Below are positions 16,395 to 25,955 of a DNA stretch of 64,000 nucleotides, in pieces. The stretch is from Synergistaceae bacterium (GTDB taxonomy: Bacteria > Synergistota > Synergistia > Synergistales > Synergistaceae). Below the pieces are notes generated by a model. It had not been told where the DNA came from and made no database searches. It saw nothing but the letters and a program-made list of their open reading frames with translations. The position numbers and the translations under genes are program-made. Numbering within the stretch: the stretch's first letter is position 1; each line of letters opens with the position of its first letter. Where the stretch lies: assembly GCA_021372895.1 (NCBI GenBank), contig JAJFTP010000007.1, positions 1 through 64,000 on the forward strand. Direction: 5' to 3'.

Positions 16395-16403
16395 TGATAT
16401 AAT
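16395..16403 (+). promoter_or_regulatory. Extended -10 element upstream of the aas-like gene
   Basis: TGATATAAT, a TGN extended -10 with perfect TATAAT, lies 60 nt upstream of the TTG start. No clear -35 is seen, which is normal for extended -10 promoters. Confidence 0.45.
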
Positions 16404-16462
16404 GTGCTTGATAATGGAATATTATTTCCACTATTTTATTTGGCAGAAGCGGAGGGGCTTGT

Positions 16463-18607
16463 TTGCTGCGACTTTTTGTTAGATATATTCTTAATCTCTT
16501 TTTCCGTGTTGAAGTCAAGGGATGGGAAAACTGGAGAGAAGCAGGAGAAGGGGTGCTCATTGCACCAAATTATGTCTCGTTCATTGATCCGCTTATACTT
16601 GCAGTTTTTCTGCCGGAAAAAGTTCCTTTCGCCATAGAACGCCGCCTCACAAAGAAACGTTTTGCCGGAATGTTCCTGCCTCTTGCCGACACACATATCC
16701 TTGACGCAGACACGCCTCTCACTCTTAAATACTTTCTTGCGCTGCTGAAAAACGGCGGGCGCTGTGTGATCTTCCCGGAACTGCAGCCCACGACCACAGG
16801 ACTCCCAATGAAGGTTTCAAGAGGGGTCGCCATGATCGCAGATCACACGGACGCGAAGATACTGCCGATACATATAGAAGGGACAGAACGGACTCCATTC
16901 TCACGCATCCAGCATAAGCGAGGGATCCGGTTCTTCTCTAAGGTCACTCTGACAGTATATCCGGCCCGCAGGCTCAATATCCCCGAACAAATCACAGGGA
17001 CCCAGCGTAACGCGGCTGCCGGACGCGCGCTTGAAAAAATAATGGAAGATATGTGCCTTGCGGCCAGGACAAAACAGAAGTCATTCTTCGGTATACTGCT
17101 TGACTCACGCAGACGGTTCGGGGGCAATTACAGGATATTCTGTGACTATGGGCAGAAGCCGGTGACATACAACGGCTTTATCACAAGAATACTCCTTATA
17201 GGGGAAGCTTTGAAAAATCAGAACATTGACGGTGACCACGTCGGAGTGCTGCTCCCTACATCCCTCGGCGGCGTTATCTCAATATATGCTCTTCAGAGGA
17301 TCGGCAAGATCCCGGCTATGCTGAACTTCTCTCTCGGTGGGCGCTCTCTTGTCAACTGCTGCAGGACGGCAGCAATAAAAACGGTTGTGACCTCACGTAA
17401 ATTCATAGAGTTAGGCAAACTTGAAAACCTTATAAACGCCATTGTCGAAGAGGGGCTTCGCATCATTTGGCTCGAAGATCTCGCACCGGAGATAACAACA
17501 CGGAAGAAGCTTTTCGCGGCAACCAGGACGTTATTCCTGAAGTCCCTCCCAGTTATCCCGGGGGAGACAGACAAGCCGGCGATAATCCTCTTCACATCGG
17601 GCTCGGAGGGCGCGCCGAAGGGGGTCGTGCTGAGCTACAGGAACATAAATACAAACAATGCACAAATATACACGCGGGTCGACTTCTACCCTTCAGACCG
17701 TGTCCTCAATGCTATGCCCATATTTCACTCATTCGGCCTATGCGGGATATTTATGCCGGTAAGCCTTGGCGTGATCGTTCACCTCTATCCCTCGCCGCTA
17801 CACTATAAAACGATACCCACGATCTGCTATGACGAGCGTATAACAGTGCTGTTCTCCACGGATACCTTCCTTAACGGATATGCAAAAGCTGCGTCTGACA
17901 ACTATGACTTTGCTACTATACGCCTGCTCGTGCAGGGTGGAGAAAAACTTCGTGCCTCCACGCAGGACGTCTGGTTCAAGCGTTTTGGCATAAGGATAAC
18001 TGAAGGCTATGGTGTTACAGAGGCATCTCCTGTAGTGGCCAACAATTATTACGCGCACTACAAAAGCGGAACAGTGGGATTGATATGTTCCGGTATTGAG
18101 TACAGGACAGAACCGGTCGATGGTGTCCATACGGGCGGAAGGCTATGGATAAAGGGCGACAATGTAATGATGGGATATCTGCGCGTTACTGACCCAGGTG
18201 TGATCGAACCGCCGGCAGATGGCTGGTACGATACAGGAGACATTGTAAGCATTGATGATGAAGGTTTTATGACTATACTCGGACGTGCAAAGAGGTTCGC
18301 CAAGATAGGCGGAGAGATGATCTCACTTGCTGCGGTCGAAGATCTGCTCGGCGAGTGCTGGCCTGAAGAAAAACACGCCGTGGTCATGCTGGACGGCGGA
18401 CCAAGGGGAGAGACGCTGACTCTTGTAACGACAAGAAGAGACCTTAAACGCGACGCAATGCACCAGCGGCTTTCTGAACTTGGAGTCGCAGAAATTGCTA
18501 TACCAAAGAGGATCTTGGTTATGGAGGATATGCCGCTTCTCTCGACAGGAAAAATCGACTATGTCCTGCTTGAAGAAGTCCTTAAGACGCGCGGGGAGGA
18601 TGCGTAA
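16463..18607 (+). CDS. aas: Aas-like acyltransferase/acyl-ACP synthetase with degenerate acyltransferase motifs
   Basis: Two-domain protein of 714 residues, like E. coli Aas, which re-acylates lysophospholipid using fatty acid activated on ACP. Residues 1-190 form a PlsC-like domain; about 200-714 form an AMP-forming synthetase with the P-loop-like TSGSEGAPKG, GYGVTEASP and YDTGD motifs. In the PlsC domain the catalytic NHx4D motif reads NYVSFID, with Tyr for His, and the usual FPEG reads FPELQ. The acyltransferase half is therefore probably inactive or altered, while the synthetase half looks intact. The start is TTG 16463 with GGAGGGG upstream. Confidence 0.8.
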   Translation: MLRLFVRYILNLFFRVEVKGWENWREAGEGVLIAPNYVSFIDPLILAVFLPEKVPFAIERRLTKKRFAGMFLPLADTHILDADTPLTLKYFLALLKNGGRCVIFPELQPTTTGLPMKVSRGVAMIADHTDAKILPIHIEGTERTPFSRIQHKRGIRFFSKVTLTVYPARRLNIPEQITGTQRNAAAGRALEKIMEDMCLAARTKQKSFFGILLDSRRRFGGNYRIFCDYGQKPVTYNGFITRILLIGEALKNQNIDGDHVGVLLPTSLGGVISIYALQRIGKIPAMLNFSLGGRSLVNCCRTAAIKTVVTSRKFIELGKLENLINAIVEEGLRIIWLEDLAPEITTRKKLFAATRTLFLKSLPVIPGETDKPAIILFTSGSEGAPKGVVLSYRNINTNNAQIYTRVDFYPSDRVLNAMPIFHSFGLCGIFMPVSLGVIVHLYPSPLHYKTIPTICYDERITVLFSTDTFLNGYAKAASDNYDFATIRLLVQGGEKLRASTQDVWFKRFGIRITEGYGVTEASPVVANNYYAHYKSGTVGLICSGIEYRTEPVDGVHTGGRLWIKGDNVMMGYLRVTDPGVIEPPADGWYDTGDIVSIDDEGFMTILGRAKRFAKIGGEMISLAAVEDLLGECWPEEKHAVVMLDGGPRGETLTLVTTRRDLKRDAMHQRLSELGVAEIAIPKRILVMEDMPLLSTGKIDYVLLEEVLKTRGEDA

Positions 18608-18682
18608 CATATTTGTGAAATATGACCTGCCGTCCGGTTTTATATCGACAAACCCCGGATAGTTAAAAAAGCATGCATATCT

Positions 18683-19537
18683 CTACTGTTTCCATGCAAG
18701 TGTGTCTATACGGAGGAGCTGGAAGTTCAGAAGAGTTTCGGTCTGGGGAGGTTTCCCATCCGCCAGGCTGTTGAATTCAGTCAGCATCCTGGCGTAGGCA
18801 AAGCGTTTCATAGGTGTGAACTCCCCCTGCATCCCGGCCCTCAAAAGTACAGAGAGCTGTTTATATACGTCAGGCACAGGAACAAAGGCAGGACCTTCCG
18901 GTGTCATCCTTATAGTGTAGACGAAAGAATAGCTGTCTCTGCCGCTGAACTGTCCAGCCTTGTTATACGTCGGTGTCGCGGGTGAGATATATACGGCTGT
19001 TCCCTTAGGCACTATGAGCTTGGCGGGTACGGCGTCCCATCTCGTATATTCGTATGGTGATACAGCGATGAAGGCTTTTGGCGACCATGTTGTCATGCCT
19101 ATCCACAAATGTACTCCGTTGCCTTCAAAATTAGTGAACGATGCGCGCCAGAGCAGGTCATCCTTCGTGTCCTGATCCACGCGTGAAAGGAAGGAACTGT
19201 CGGAGATAAAGGAGAGGCCTTCCAGCTGCTCTATCTGACGTACGCCTGCTGGAGTTCGCAGCCACGCAGAGGCAACAGTCCCGCCTCTCTGCTCAAGCAC
19301 CAGTATCACGGGGAAATCCGCAACCCGCAGAGTCGTCAGATTAGAACTGCCTTCCGGAAGCTCATTGCCCTGCAGTATGTATATCAGGACTGCGAGCAGC
19401 AGAAAAAAACAAGGCAGAAATGCGATCCGGAGATTTTTCGGTGATTGCGGCCAAATTCTCCATTTGGCCTTTGAACAGAGTCCTGTGATTTTTCTGGGGA
19501 TAAACTCTTTTGCATTTATCATATTTGTATTATCCAT
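18683..19537 (-). CDS. Membrane-anchored protein of unknown function
   Basis: I do not recognise this 284-residue protein. It has a basic N-terminal stretch of about 35 residues, one hydrophobic segment (about 39-56, FLPCFFLLLAVLIYIL) and then a largely beta-type region. This suggests a single-pass inner-membrane protein with its C-terminal domain outside the cytoplasm. Its start overlaps the 3' end of folK by 19 nt on the same strand, so it is the last gene of a folP-folK operon, but nothing ties it to folate. An AGGAAG sequence precedes the ATG. It may be a lineage-specific protein. Confidence 0.6.
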   Translation of the reverse strand: MDNTNMINAKEFIPRKITGLCSKAKWRIWPQSPKNLRIAFLPCFFLLLAVLIYILQGNELPEGSSNLTTLRVADFPVILVLEQRGGTVASAWLRTPAGVRQIEQLEGLSFISDSSFLSRVDQDTKDDLLWRASFTNFEGNGVHLWIGMTTWSPKAFIAVSPYEYTRWDAVPAKLIVPKGTAVYISPATPTYNKAGQFSGRDSYSFVYTIRMTPEGPAFVPVPDVYKQLSVLLRAGMQGEFTPMKRFAYARMLTEFNSLADGKPPQTETLLNFQLLRIDTLAWKQ

Positions 19538-20010
19538 TCCATTTTTTCTTCCTGCAGGGAGTCCAGCAACTCCCTGACGGTTTTTTTCAGAACTGGATGT
19601 ACTGCCCCGGGCGCGATCTCAGCAAGGGGAACGAGAACAAAAGCCCTTTCCTGAAACAGCGGATGGGGCACCTTCAACGATGGAATGTCAATAATCTCGT
19701 CTTCTAAAAGTATTATGTCTATGTCGATCTCACGAGGTCCCCAGTGTCCCGATAAGCTTCTTCCCAGGGATTTCTCTATTGCTTTGATAACGGTGAGTAT
19801 CTGTACTGCTTCCAGTTCTGTCTTGGCTGTAAGGCACATATTGAGAAAACGAGGCTGATCTGTCATGCCCCATGGAGCTGTCTCCCAGACGCGGCTTTTT
19901 GCCGATATGAGGAACCCGGAACCGCTCAGCGCACCGATCGCCTGTTCCAGCATCAGGAGCCTGTTCCCCATGTTTGAGCCGAGTGCCAGTACGACTGTCC
20001 TGCTAGGCAT
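19519..20010 (-). CDS. folK: 6-Hydroxymethyl-7,8-dihydropterin pyrophosphokinase
   Basis: HPPK transfers pyrophosphate from ATP to 6-hydroxymethyl-dihydropterin, the step before dihydropteroate synthase. The 163 residues show the family blocks: ALGSNMGNR at the N-terminus, ETAPWGMTDQPRFLNM, the GRSLSGHWGPREIDIDIILL signature with catalytic Asp residues, and VPHPLFQERAFVLVPLAEI. The ATG overlaps the last codons of folP, so the two consecutive enzymes are translationally coupled. GGAG lies just upstream within folP. Confidence 0.95.
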   Translation of the reverse strand: MPSRTVVLALGSNMGNRLLMLEQAIGALSGSGFLISAKSRVWETAPWGMTDQPRFLNMCLTAKTELEAVQILTVIKAIEKSLGRSLSGHWGPREIDIDIILLEDEIIDIPSLKVPHPLFQERAFVLVPLAEIAPGAVHPVLKKTVRELLDSLQEEKMEWIIQI

Positions 20011-21223
20011 ATTTTGCTCCTTTTATTGCCTCTGTCATCATAACCGCTTTTCTGTTCTGTGCGACATCATGCACGCGGATCATATCCACGCCCTGCCATG
20101 CGCAGAGCGTGGAAACAGCAATTGTGCCTTCAAGGCGTTCTTCGGGATATTCCGACTCAGTCGCACGTCCTATAGTCCCTTTCCTGGAGACACCGATCAG
20201 CAGCGGTAGCCCGAGGGTTTCGAAAGCCTCGAGATGCCGTAAAATAAAAAGATTCTGGTCATAGGTTTTTGCAAAACCAATGCCGGGATCTATTATGATG
20301 CGTGATCTGTCTAACCCGAAAGATCCCGCTGCGTCGATCCCCTTTTCGAAGAATTGCGTGAGTTCGAGAAGGATATTATCGTAACCGCACATTGACTGCA
20401 TTGTTTCAGGTGTGCCGCGCATGTGCATCAGCACCAGCATTGCTCCGAAATCAGATGCTGCTTTTGCTATTTCAGGTTCATAGGTAAGTCCGGAGACGTC
20501 GTTGATTATATCTGCACCGGCCTCCAGAGCAGATCGTGCAACAGAGGCACGGGTAGTGTCTATGGAAAGGGGGATGGATGGCAGCAATTTGCGGATCTCT
20601 TTTACTGCGGCAACTATTCTTTCTTTTTCAATGTCCTCCGGTACGCGGGCTGATCCCGGACGTGTAGATTCTGCGCCGAGGTCAAGGATGTCCGCGCCCT
20701 CTTCCGCAAGCTGAAGGGCCCTTTTGACAGTCTCTTCCAAGCTGCCGCCTGTGCGGCTTTTGCGGTAGAAGGAATCATCCGTCAAATTTATTATTCCCAT
20801 TATGAGAGTGCGTGCCCCGATTTTGAGGACGGCGCCTGATGGAAGGACTGTCGTTTTTCTCCTTCTGCTAAGCGCCGCAATTGCCCTGCGGATCTCTTTA
20901 GAAATATCAGGGAGTCCCCACCATGCCATAGTTTCAAGTTTGTCCGCAAGCAGCTCAAGCTGTTTTCTTGTGCCAAAGAGTATTACGTCGCTATGCGCCA
21001 CGCCACAGTCTATCACATGCGCATTCACGGCGGCGTCTCCGCCCCGGGACAGTATCTCCTGCTTTATGACATTGGCAGCGCGAACGTCGGCGTTGGAGAC
21101 GAAAAGGATCCTTATCTCCCTGCGGTTGCTGAAGAACGGAAGGCTGCGCATGTCTGCCCCGATCGCCCTTAGTGCGTCCGCAAGCTCCGATGTCTCAATG
21201 AATTTCATATTATATACAGTCAT
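20003..21223 (-). CDS. folP: Dihydropteroate synthase with an N-terminal extra domain
   Basis: DHPS joins dihydropterin pyrophosphate and p-aminobenzoate to give dihydropteroate. The TIM-barrel part begins near residue 138 with LIMGIINLTDDSFYRKS and continues with DLGAESTRPGS, SIDTT, DIINDVSG and the final VHDV. The total of 406 residues is some 125 more than E. coli FolP. The N-terminal part is a separate alpha/beta region (residues 1-125) that I cannot name, though similar extensions occur in DHPS proteins of other anaerobes. The gene order folP-folK is typical. Confidence 0.92.
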   Translation of the reverse strand: MTVYNMKFIETSELADALRAIGADMRSLPFFSNRREIRILFVSNADVRAANVIKQEILSRGGDAAVNAHVIDCGVAHSDVILFGTRKQLELLADKLETMAWWGLPDISKEIRRAIAALSRRRKTTVLPSGAVLKIGARTLIMGIINLTDDSFYRKSRTGGSLEETVKRALQLAEEGADILDLGAESTRPGSARVPEDIEKERIVAAVKEIRKLLPSIPLSIDTTRASVARSALEAGADIINDVSGLTYEPEIAKAASDFGAMLVLMHMRGTPETMQSMCGYDNILLELTQFFEKGIDAAGSFGLDRSRIIIDPGIGFAKTYDQNLFILRHLEAFETLGLPLLIGVSRKGTIGRATESEYPEERLEGTIAVSTLCAWQGVDMIRVHDVAQNRKAVMMTEAIKGAKYA

Positions 21224-21236
21224 TGAGATCTAGCCC

Positions 21237-21881
21237 TTATTCGAATTCCTGAACAAGGGGGATGCCCTTCAGGTGTTCCGTGAAGTTGAGCCCCATGAGA
21301 CAGAAGCCGCGGGTATCATCGTGAGTCAGCAGGCTGTATGACGCGTTGTCCATGTGGAGGCGCCAGAAACGGGGTTTTGCTATTCCAAGCGCCCCAGCGA
21401 GCGCAAGTTTAAGTACCCCCCTGTGTGCGACGATCGCAAGGGTATGTCCTTTACGTTCTTTTATGATCGATTCAAGCCCCTTCAGGGAGCGGTCCATAAC
21501 CTGGTCAAGCGTCTCTGCGCCCTCGACCCTCAAATCTTCAGGCATGGTTACCCATGTGTTCCAAAGCTCAGGTGTTTCAACTGCAAGCTCTGCCTTAAGA
21601 CGCCCTTCCCATGGTCCCAGCCTTATATTGCAGAAGGCATCAATTATCCCAACTCCAAGCCCGAGCGCATCGCCCAGTATTTGAGCTGTTTTGGTTGCAC
21701 GACTCAGGGGGCTGGAATATATGAACTCTATATGCTTGTCTTTCATAGCTTCGGCAAGAGCATATGCCTGAGTCAGTCCATTTTCATTGAGAGGGAAATC
21801 AAGACATCCGCGGATCCTGTTTTCCTTGTTCCCGGCACATTCGCCGTGGCGTATGAGGTAAATTGTCGTTTTAGTATTCAA
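21237..21881 (-). CDS. Histidine phosphatase family protein (phosphoglycerate mutase-like)
   Basis: 214-residue member of the RHG histidine phosphatase superfamily. The phospho-accepting His is in YLIRHGECAGN, the first Arg is in this motif, and the second catalytic His is in LAIVAHRGVL. Members include cofactor-dependent phosphoglycerate mutase, alpha-ribazole phosphatase (CobC) and broad phosphatases; size and lack of the long mutase insertions favour a phosphatase. A TTG start follows AGGGGTG. It sits 13 nt upstream of folP on the same strand and is likely co-transcribed; a role on a folate phosphate intermediate is conceivable but unproven. Confidence 0.8.
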   Translation of the reverse strand: MNTKTTIYLIRHGECAGNKENRIRGCLDFPLNENGLTQAYALAEAMKDKHIEFIYSSPLSRATKTAQILGDALGLGVGIIDAFCNIRLGPWEGRLKAELAVETPELWNTWVTMPEDLRVEGAETLDQVMDRSLKGLESIIKERKGHTLAIVAHRGVLKLALAGALGIAKPRFWRLHMDNASYSLLTHDDTRGFCLMGLNFTEHLKGIPLVQEFE

Positions 21882-22239
21882 TATTTACACCCCTGTTGTC
21901 TGTTTTGCCTGCTGACGGAGGCATTGTAAAATGGATCTCAGCAACGATCTTTCTGATATTTTCAGCTGCATTTATATATCTGTTTTCCACCGCAGCGAAT
22001 ATTGCAGGATCGGTCCCTGCATCCATGGGAACTTAAATATGCATTGCTGTCCGGAGTCTTATTGTAAAGGCGGCAGACAGCCACAAATATTGATCCGGCA
22101 TTATATATGGATGTCTGATCGTTGTTTGTAACGGGTAATTTTTATCCATTGGCTCATTATACCCTATTGTCCGGTTTATCCCATCCGTTATGTACCCGAC
22201 AAATCCGTAAAAAACACGATATAAATTGTCTGACCTGTC

Positions 22240-22268
22240 TTGACATTTGTGCGGGGGGCTGTTATTCT
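22240..22268 (+). promoter_or_regulatory. Sigma-70-type promoter of hrcA-grpE-dnaK-dnaJ
   Basis: TTGACA at 22240-22245, a 17-nt spacer and TATTCT at 22263-22268. The CIRCE operator begins 18 nt downstream of the -10 box, covering the early transcribed region as in other HrcA-controlled operons. Confidence 0.75.
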
Positions 22269-22286
22269 AATCCCGTTGGAAACTGT

Positions 22287-22313
22287 TTAGCACTCATAGT
22301 TACAGAGTGCTAA
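22287..22313. promoter_or_regulatory. CIRCE operator (HrcA binding site)
   Basis: TTAGCACTC, a 9-nt spacer, and GAGTGCTAA: an exact match to the consensus CIRCE inverted repeat. HrcA binding here represses the chaperone operon until heat shock. The element lies between the promoter and the hrcA start. Confidence 0.96.
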
Positions 22314-22336
22314 TAATGATGGAGGGGGTGCGGCCG

Positions 22337-23356
22337 GTGCTTACGGAAAGACAGTTGGAGGTTGTTCTCTCCGTTGTGTACGAATATATACGCAGCGGCG
22401 AGAGCGTAGGGTCGCGGACAGTGTCGCGGCGTTATCTGACAGGTCGCAGTTCTGCAACCATCCGCAATGAGATGTCCGATCTTGAAGAGATGGGCTTCCT
22501 TAAACAGACGCACACTTCGTCAGGCCGTGTTCCTACTACGCAGGGATACAGGCTTTATGTTGATTACGTCCTCCAGCGTGTCGATCCAAAAAGGCACAGC
22601 AGGGAATGGATAAGGAAGCTCGCAGAACATCATAGGGGGCTGGAAGGGGCGCTTGAGTCAGCCACGGAAATTTTAAGCCGCGTAACCAATTATGTCGGTG
22701 TTGCAGCATTGACGTCTCTTGACGCTGTTAAACTTCAACGTGTAGACTTTGTGCGGATCGCGGAACGCAATGTGCTGTTGTTGGTTGTGCTTCAGGGTGG
22801 ACTGGTACATCAGAAGATAATAACTCTCCCGTGGGATATGTCGCAGGATTGTCTTGACGATCTTTCGCGCAGGATAAATTTCTTTGCGGGATGCAGCTGG
22901 ACTGAAATAAAGAAAGAGCTTCAGACTTATATCCTGCAGGAACTTAGGGAGTATCAGTCGGCATGTACAAGGGCGCTGAAGGAGCTGGAAGATATAATGC
23001 TCTCGCCAACGATGAAAGTTTACACAGGTTCGATGAGCCACATGCTGAACTTTCCTGATTTCCAGGATCTTGGCAGGATACAGGCTCTCTATTCCTTCCT
23101 TGAACAGGAGGAAAGCATTTCTGAGCTTATAAACAGATGCTCCAATGAGGGGCTTAACATCTTAATAGGCGAGGAGAATGAATCCCCTGCAATGAAAAAG
23201 GCCTCGCTTGTCGCGGCCTCTACCGTTTTTAACGGCCAGCGTGCGACGATAGGCATCATAGGTCCGGAGCGCATGGATTATGAAAGGGTAATAACGACTA
23301 TAGACCGGGTGCTCCAGACGTTGGAGCCCGAGTCTGACGGGGAGGTAAAAGAATAG
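22337..23356 (+). CDS. hrcA: Heat-inducible transcription repressor HrcA
   Basis: Represses class I heat-shock genes by binding CIRCE. The protein has 339 residues from GTG 22337 and begins MLTERQLEVVLSVV.EYI, matching the usual HrcA start; the winged-helix region includes GSRTVSRRYL and SSATIRNEMSDLEEMGFL. GGAGGGGG lies 8 nt upstream of this GTG. Upstream in-frame starts (GTG 22307, ATG 22316/22319) overlap or crowd the CIRCE element and lack a proper ribosome-binding site. It is the first gene of hrcA-grpE-dnaK-dnaJ and is autoregulated through CIRCE. Confidence 0.95.
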   Translation: MLTERQLEVVLSVVYEYIRSGESVGSRTVSRRYLTGRSSATIRNEMSDLEEMGFLKQTHTSSGRVPTTQGYRLYVDYVLQRVDPKRHSREWIRKLAEHHRGLEGALESATEILSRVTNYVGVAALTSLDAVKLQRVDFVRIAERNVLLLVVLQGGLVHQKIITLPWDMSQDCLDDLSRRINFFAGCSWTEIKKELQTYILQELREYQSACTRALKELEDIMLSPTMKVYTGSMSHMLNFPDFQDLGRIQALYSFLEQEESISELINRCSNEGLNILIGEENESPAMKKASLVAASTVFNGQRATIGIIGPERMDYERVITTIDRVLQTLEPESDGEVKE

Positions 23357-23947
23357 ATGTGCAATGAGAATAATGAGAATAAGGATACGGTCTGTGATAA
23401 CAATGCAAATAGCCTTATAGACGGTATAGACGGTGAAGAAAAGGACTGGAAGAAGCTGTACGAAGAAGCACAGGCTGAACGGGAAGCGTTGTTTGCCGAA
23501 GCTGAAAAGGCAAAGGAAGAGATAAAGGGTCTTACTGACGAAGCGGCCAGAGCCAGAGCCGACTATTATAATTTGAGAACACGTGTCGAGCGCGACATGG
23601 AACGGGATCGTAAACTGGCCGCAGAAAGAGCTTTAAGTAAACTCCTTCCGGTTTTTGAGAACCTGGAGAGGGTTTGTGGCGCCATCGAAGACAAAGAGGG
23701 TAACCTTTATAAGGGAATAACGATGGTCATCAAGCAGTTCTGGAATGCGATGGAGAGTCTGGGGCTTGAACAGGTCTCCACGGAAGGACAGTTTGACCCG
23801 TCATTGCATGAGGCCGTCTCTATGGAGCCGGTCGATGACGAAGCTAAGGACGGCCACATTATCGATGTGCCGAGAAAAGGCTATAAACTTGCCGGCAGGG
23901 TAATCAGAGTCCCCCAGGTGAGAGTGGGTAAATATACTAAAAAATAA
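23357..23947 (+). CDS. grpE: Nucleotide exchange factor GrpE
   Basis: GrpE releases ADP from DnaK. The protein has 196 residues, with an acidic, low-complexity N-terminus, a long coiled-coil helix (about 30-90) containing ARADYYNLRTRVERD, and the C-terminal beta domain with FDPSLHEAVSME and GYKLAGRVIRVPQVRVG, the most conserved part of the family. Its ATG immediately follows the hrcA stop codon, indicating coupled translation. The 164 nt before dnaK contain no gene. Confidence 0.95.
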   Translation: MCNENNENKDTVCDNNANSLIDGIDGEEKDWKKLYEEAQAEREALFAEAEKAKEEIKGLTDEAARARADYYNLRTRVERDMERDRKLAAERALSKLLPVFENLERVCGAIEDKEGNLYKGITMVIKQFWNAMESLGLEQVSTEGQFDPSLHEAVSMEPVDDEAKDGHIIDVPRKGYKLAGRVIRVPQVRVGKYTKK

Positions 23948-24111
23948 TTTGGGCAGATCCGCGTGCCTCATGCGGCAAAAGCAGGTAAAATACAGATCAA
24001 GTCAAATAAACAGGAATAAATATATTCTGTCGCCTGCTGCAAATGGTACAAAACAAGGCAACCACATAAATAAATATATAAAACTAAACATCCAAAAAGG
24101 TGGAATGAACT

Positions 24112-25938
24112 ATGGAAAAAATTATTGGAATTGATCTGGGTACCACAAACAGTTGTGTGGCAGTAAAAGAAGGGGACAGCGTAACAGTTATCCCGAACTC
24201 CGAAGGAGGAAGGACTACCCCATCTGTTGTCGCCTTCACCAAGGATGGCGAAAAGCTGGTCGGCCAGCTTGCAAAGCGACAGGCAATAGTCAACCCGGAT
24301 CGTACTGTGATCTCAATCAAGCGCAAGATGGGCAGCGACTACAAGGTGAATATCGACGGACAGCAGTACACACCGCAGCAGATTTCCTCAATGATCCTTC
24401 AGAAGCTCAAAAGGGACGCCGAGGCATATCTCGGCACTACGGTCACCAAGGCTGTCATTACATGTCCTGCATACTTCACCGATGCACAACGCCAGGCTAC
24501 TAAAGATGCAGGGACAATTGCAGGGCTTGAAGTCCTGCGTATAATCAATGAACCTACGGCAGCTTGTCTTGCATACGGGATCGACAAAGAGGGAGAACAT
24601 AAAATAATGGTTTTTGACCTTGGCGGCGGGACTTTTGATGTCTCGATCCTCGACGTAGGCGACGGTGTTTTCGAAGTCCTCTCTACTTCAGGTGACAACA
24701 AACTTGGCGGGGATGACTGGGACGCCAGAGTTGTCGACTGGGTTGCAGACGAGTTTAAAAAGAGTGACGGCGTGGATCTCCGCAAGGACAAGATGGCAGC
24801 GCAGCGCCTGCGTGAAGCGGCGGAAAAAGCTAAGATAGAGCTTTCATCAATGCCGGAAACATCGATCTCCCTGCCGTTTATCACTGCTGACCAGAACGGT
24901 CCGAAGCATCTTGAAATGACGCTTACAAGGGCAAAGTTTGAGGAACTGACGAGGGATCTTCTTGACAGGACTGTTCAGCCGGTGCGCACGGCGCTGAAAG
25001 ATGCAGGATTGCAGGCGTCGGAAATAGGCAAGATACTGCTCGTTGGTGGTTCAACGCGTATGCCGATGGTGCAGCGCAAGGTCAGGGAACTCCTCGGCAA
25101 AGAGCCGACTAAGGGCGTCAACCCGGACGAATGTGTCGCTATCGGAGCAGCTATCCAGGGAGCTATCCTTTCAGGGGAACACAAGGGCATTGTGCTTGTT
25201 GACGTTACGCCTCTCTCTCTGGGACTTGAGACACTTGGCGGCGTATTTACGAAGATAATTGAGAAGAACAGCGCAATACCTGTCTCAAAGAGCCAGGTGT
25301 TCACGACTGCCGCAGATAATCAGCCGCAGGTTGAGATACATGTCCTCCAGGGCGAGCGTGCAATGGCCAGCGATAACATCTCACTCGGAAGGTTTTTCCT
25401 TGATGGGATCGCTCCTGCACCCAGAGGCATACCCCAGATAGAGGTCACTTTTGACATCGACGCGAACGGCATAGTCAACGTCACAGCCAAGGACAAGGCC
25501 ACAGGCAAGGCGCAGAACATCACGATCCAGTCGTCAAGGCTTTCAGACAAGGAGATCGAGAAGATGCGCCATGATGCGGAGATGAACGAGGAAGAGGACA
25601 AAAAGAAAAGGATACTCATTGAAGCCCGCAACGAAGGAGACAGCGCTGCATACAACGCGGAAAAAGCGCTGAAGGACCTTGGGCAGGAGGCAACTCCTGA
25701 GGAAAAGGCGGCAGTCGAAGAAAAAATCAAGGCGCTGCGCGACCTCCTTACAGGTGAAGACTCAGAGGCGATAAAAGCGGCAGTGGATGCGCTTATGACG
25801 GCTATGCACCCGATCACACAGAAGGCCTATGCGAAATCGACAGCGCAGGGGGGGACCCAGGAGGGCAATGCCGCACCTCAGGATGCCCCTGACGAGACAA
25901 CTGTGGATGCAGAGTTCCGCGAAGAAGACAATAAATAG
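24112..25938 (+). CDS. dnaK: Molecular chaperone DnaK (Hsp70)
   Basis: ATP-dependent Hsp70 chaperone of 608 residues. The nucleotide-binding domain starts [13 protein letters not shown] and includes [14 protein letters not shown] and [12 protein letters not shown]; the substrate-binding domain includes [13 protein letters not shown] and [10 protein letters not shown]; the helical lid ends in an acidic tail. It lacks the ~24-residue insertion near the N-terminus found in proteobacterial DnaK, as expected for Firmicutes- or Synergistota-like proteins. It is transcribed with hrcA and grpE, followed by dnaJ after 17 nt. Confidence 0.97.
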   Translation: MEKIIGIDLGTTNSCVAVKEGDSVTVIPNSEGGRTTPSVVAFTKDGEKLVGQLAKRQAIVNPDRTVISIKRKMGSDYKVNIDGQQYTPQQISSMILQKLKRDAEAYLGTTVTKAVITCPAYFTDAQRQATKDAGTIAGLEVLRIINEPTAACLAYGIDKEGEHKIMVFDLGGGTFDVSILDVGDGVFEVLSTSGDNKLGGDDWDARVVDWVADEFKKSDGVDLRKDKMAAQRLREAAEKAKIELSSMPETSISLPFITADQNGPKHLEMTLTRAKFEELTRDLLDRTVQPVRTALKDAGLQASEIGKILLVGGSTRMPMVQRKVRELLGKEPTKGVNPDECVAIGAAIQGAILSGEHKGIVLVDVTPLSLGLETLGGVFTKIIEKNSAIPVSKSQVFTTAADNQPQVEIHVLQGERAMASDNISLGRFFLDGIAPAPRGIPQIEVTFDIDANGIVNVTAKDKATGKAQNITIQSSRLSDKEIEKMRHDAEMNEEEDKKKRILIEARNEGDSAAYNAEKALKDLGQEATPEEKAAVEEKIKALRDLLTGEDSEAIKAAVDALMTAMHPITQKAYAKSTAQGGTQEGNAAPQDAPDETTVDAEFREEDNK

Positions 25939-25955
25939 TGTGAGGTGAGGCGCTG

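Larger units (their letters stand above)
21882..22336. other. Intergenic region upstream of the heat-shock operon
   Basis: 455 nt between the divergent phosphatase gene and hrcA. The right end holds the hrcA promoter and CIRCE element. The left 350 nt show no gene, hairpin or RNA that I can support. Confidence 0.5.

Noticed and set aside
22307-22336. Longer HrcA start at GTG 22307 or ATG 22316
   Set aside because: These starts overlap or touch the CIRCE element and lack a spaced ribosome-binding site; GTG 22337 has GGAGGGGG 8 nt upstream and fits family N-termini.
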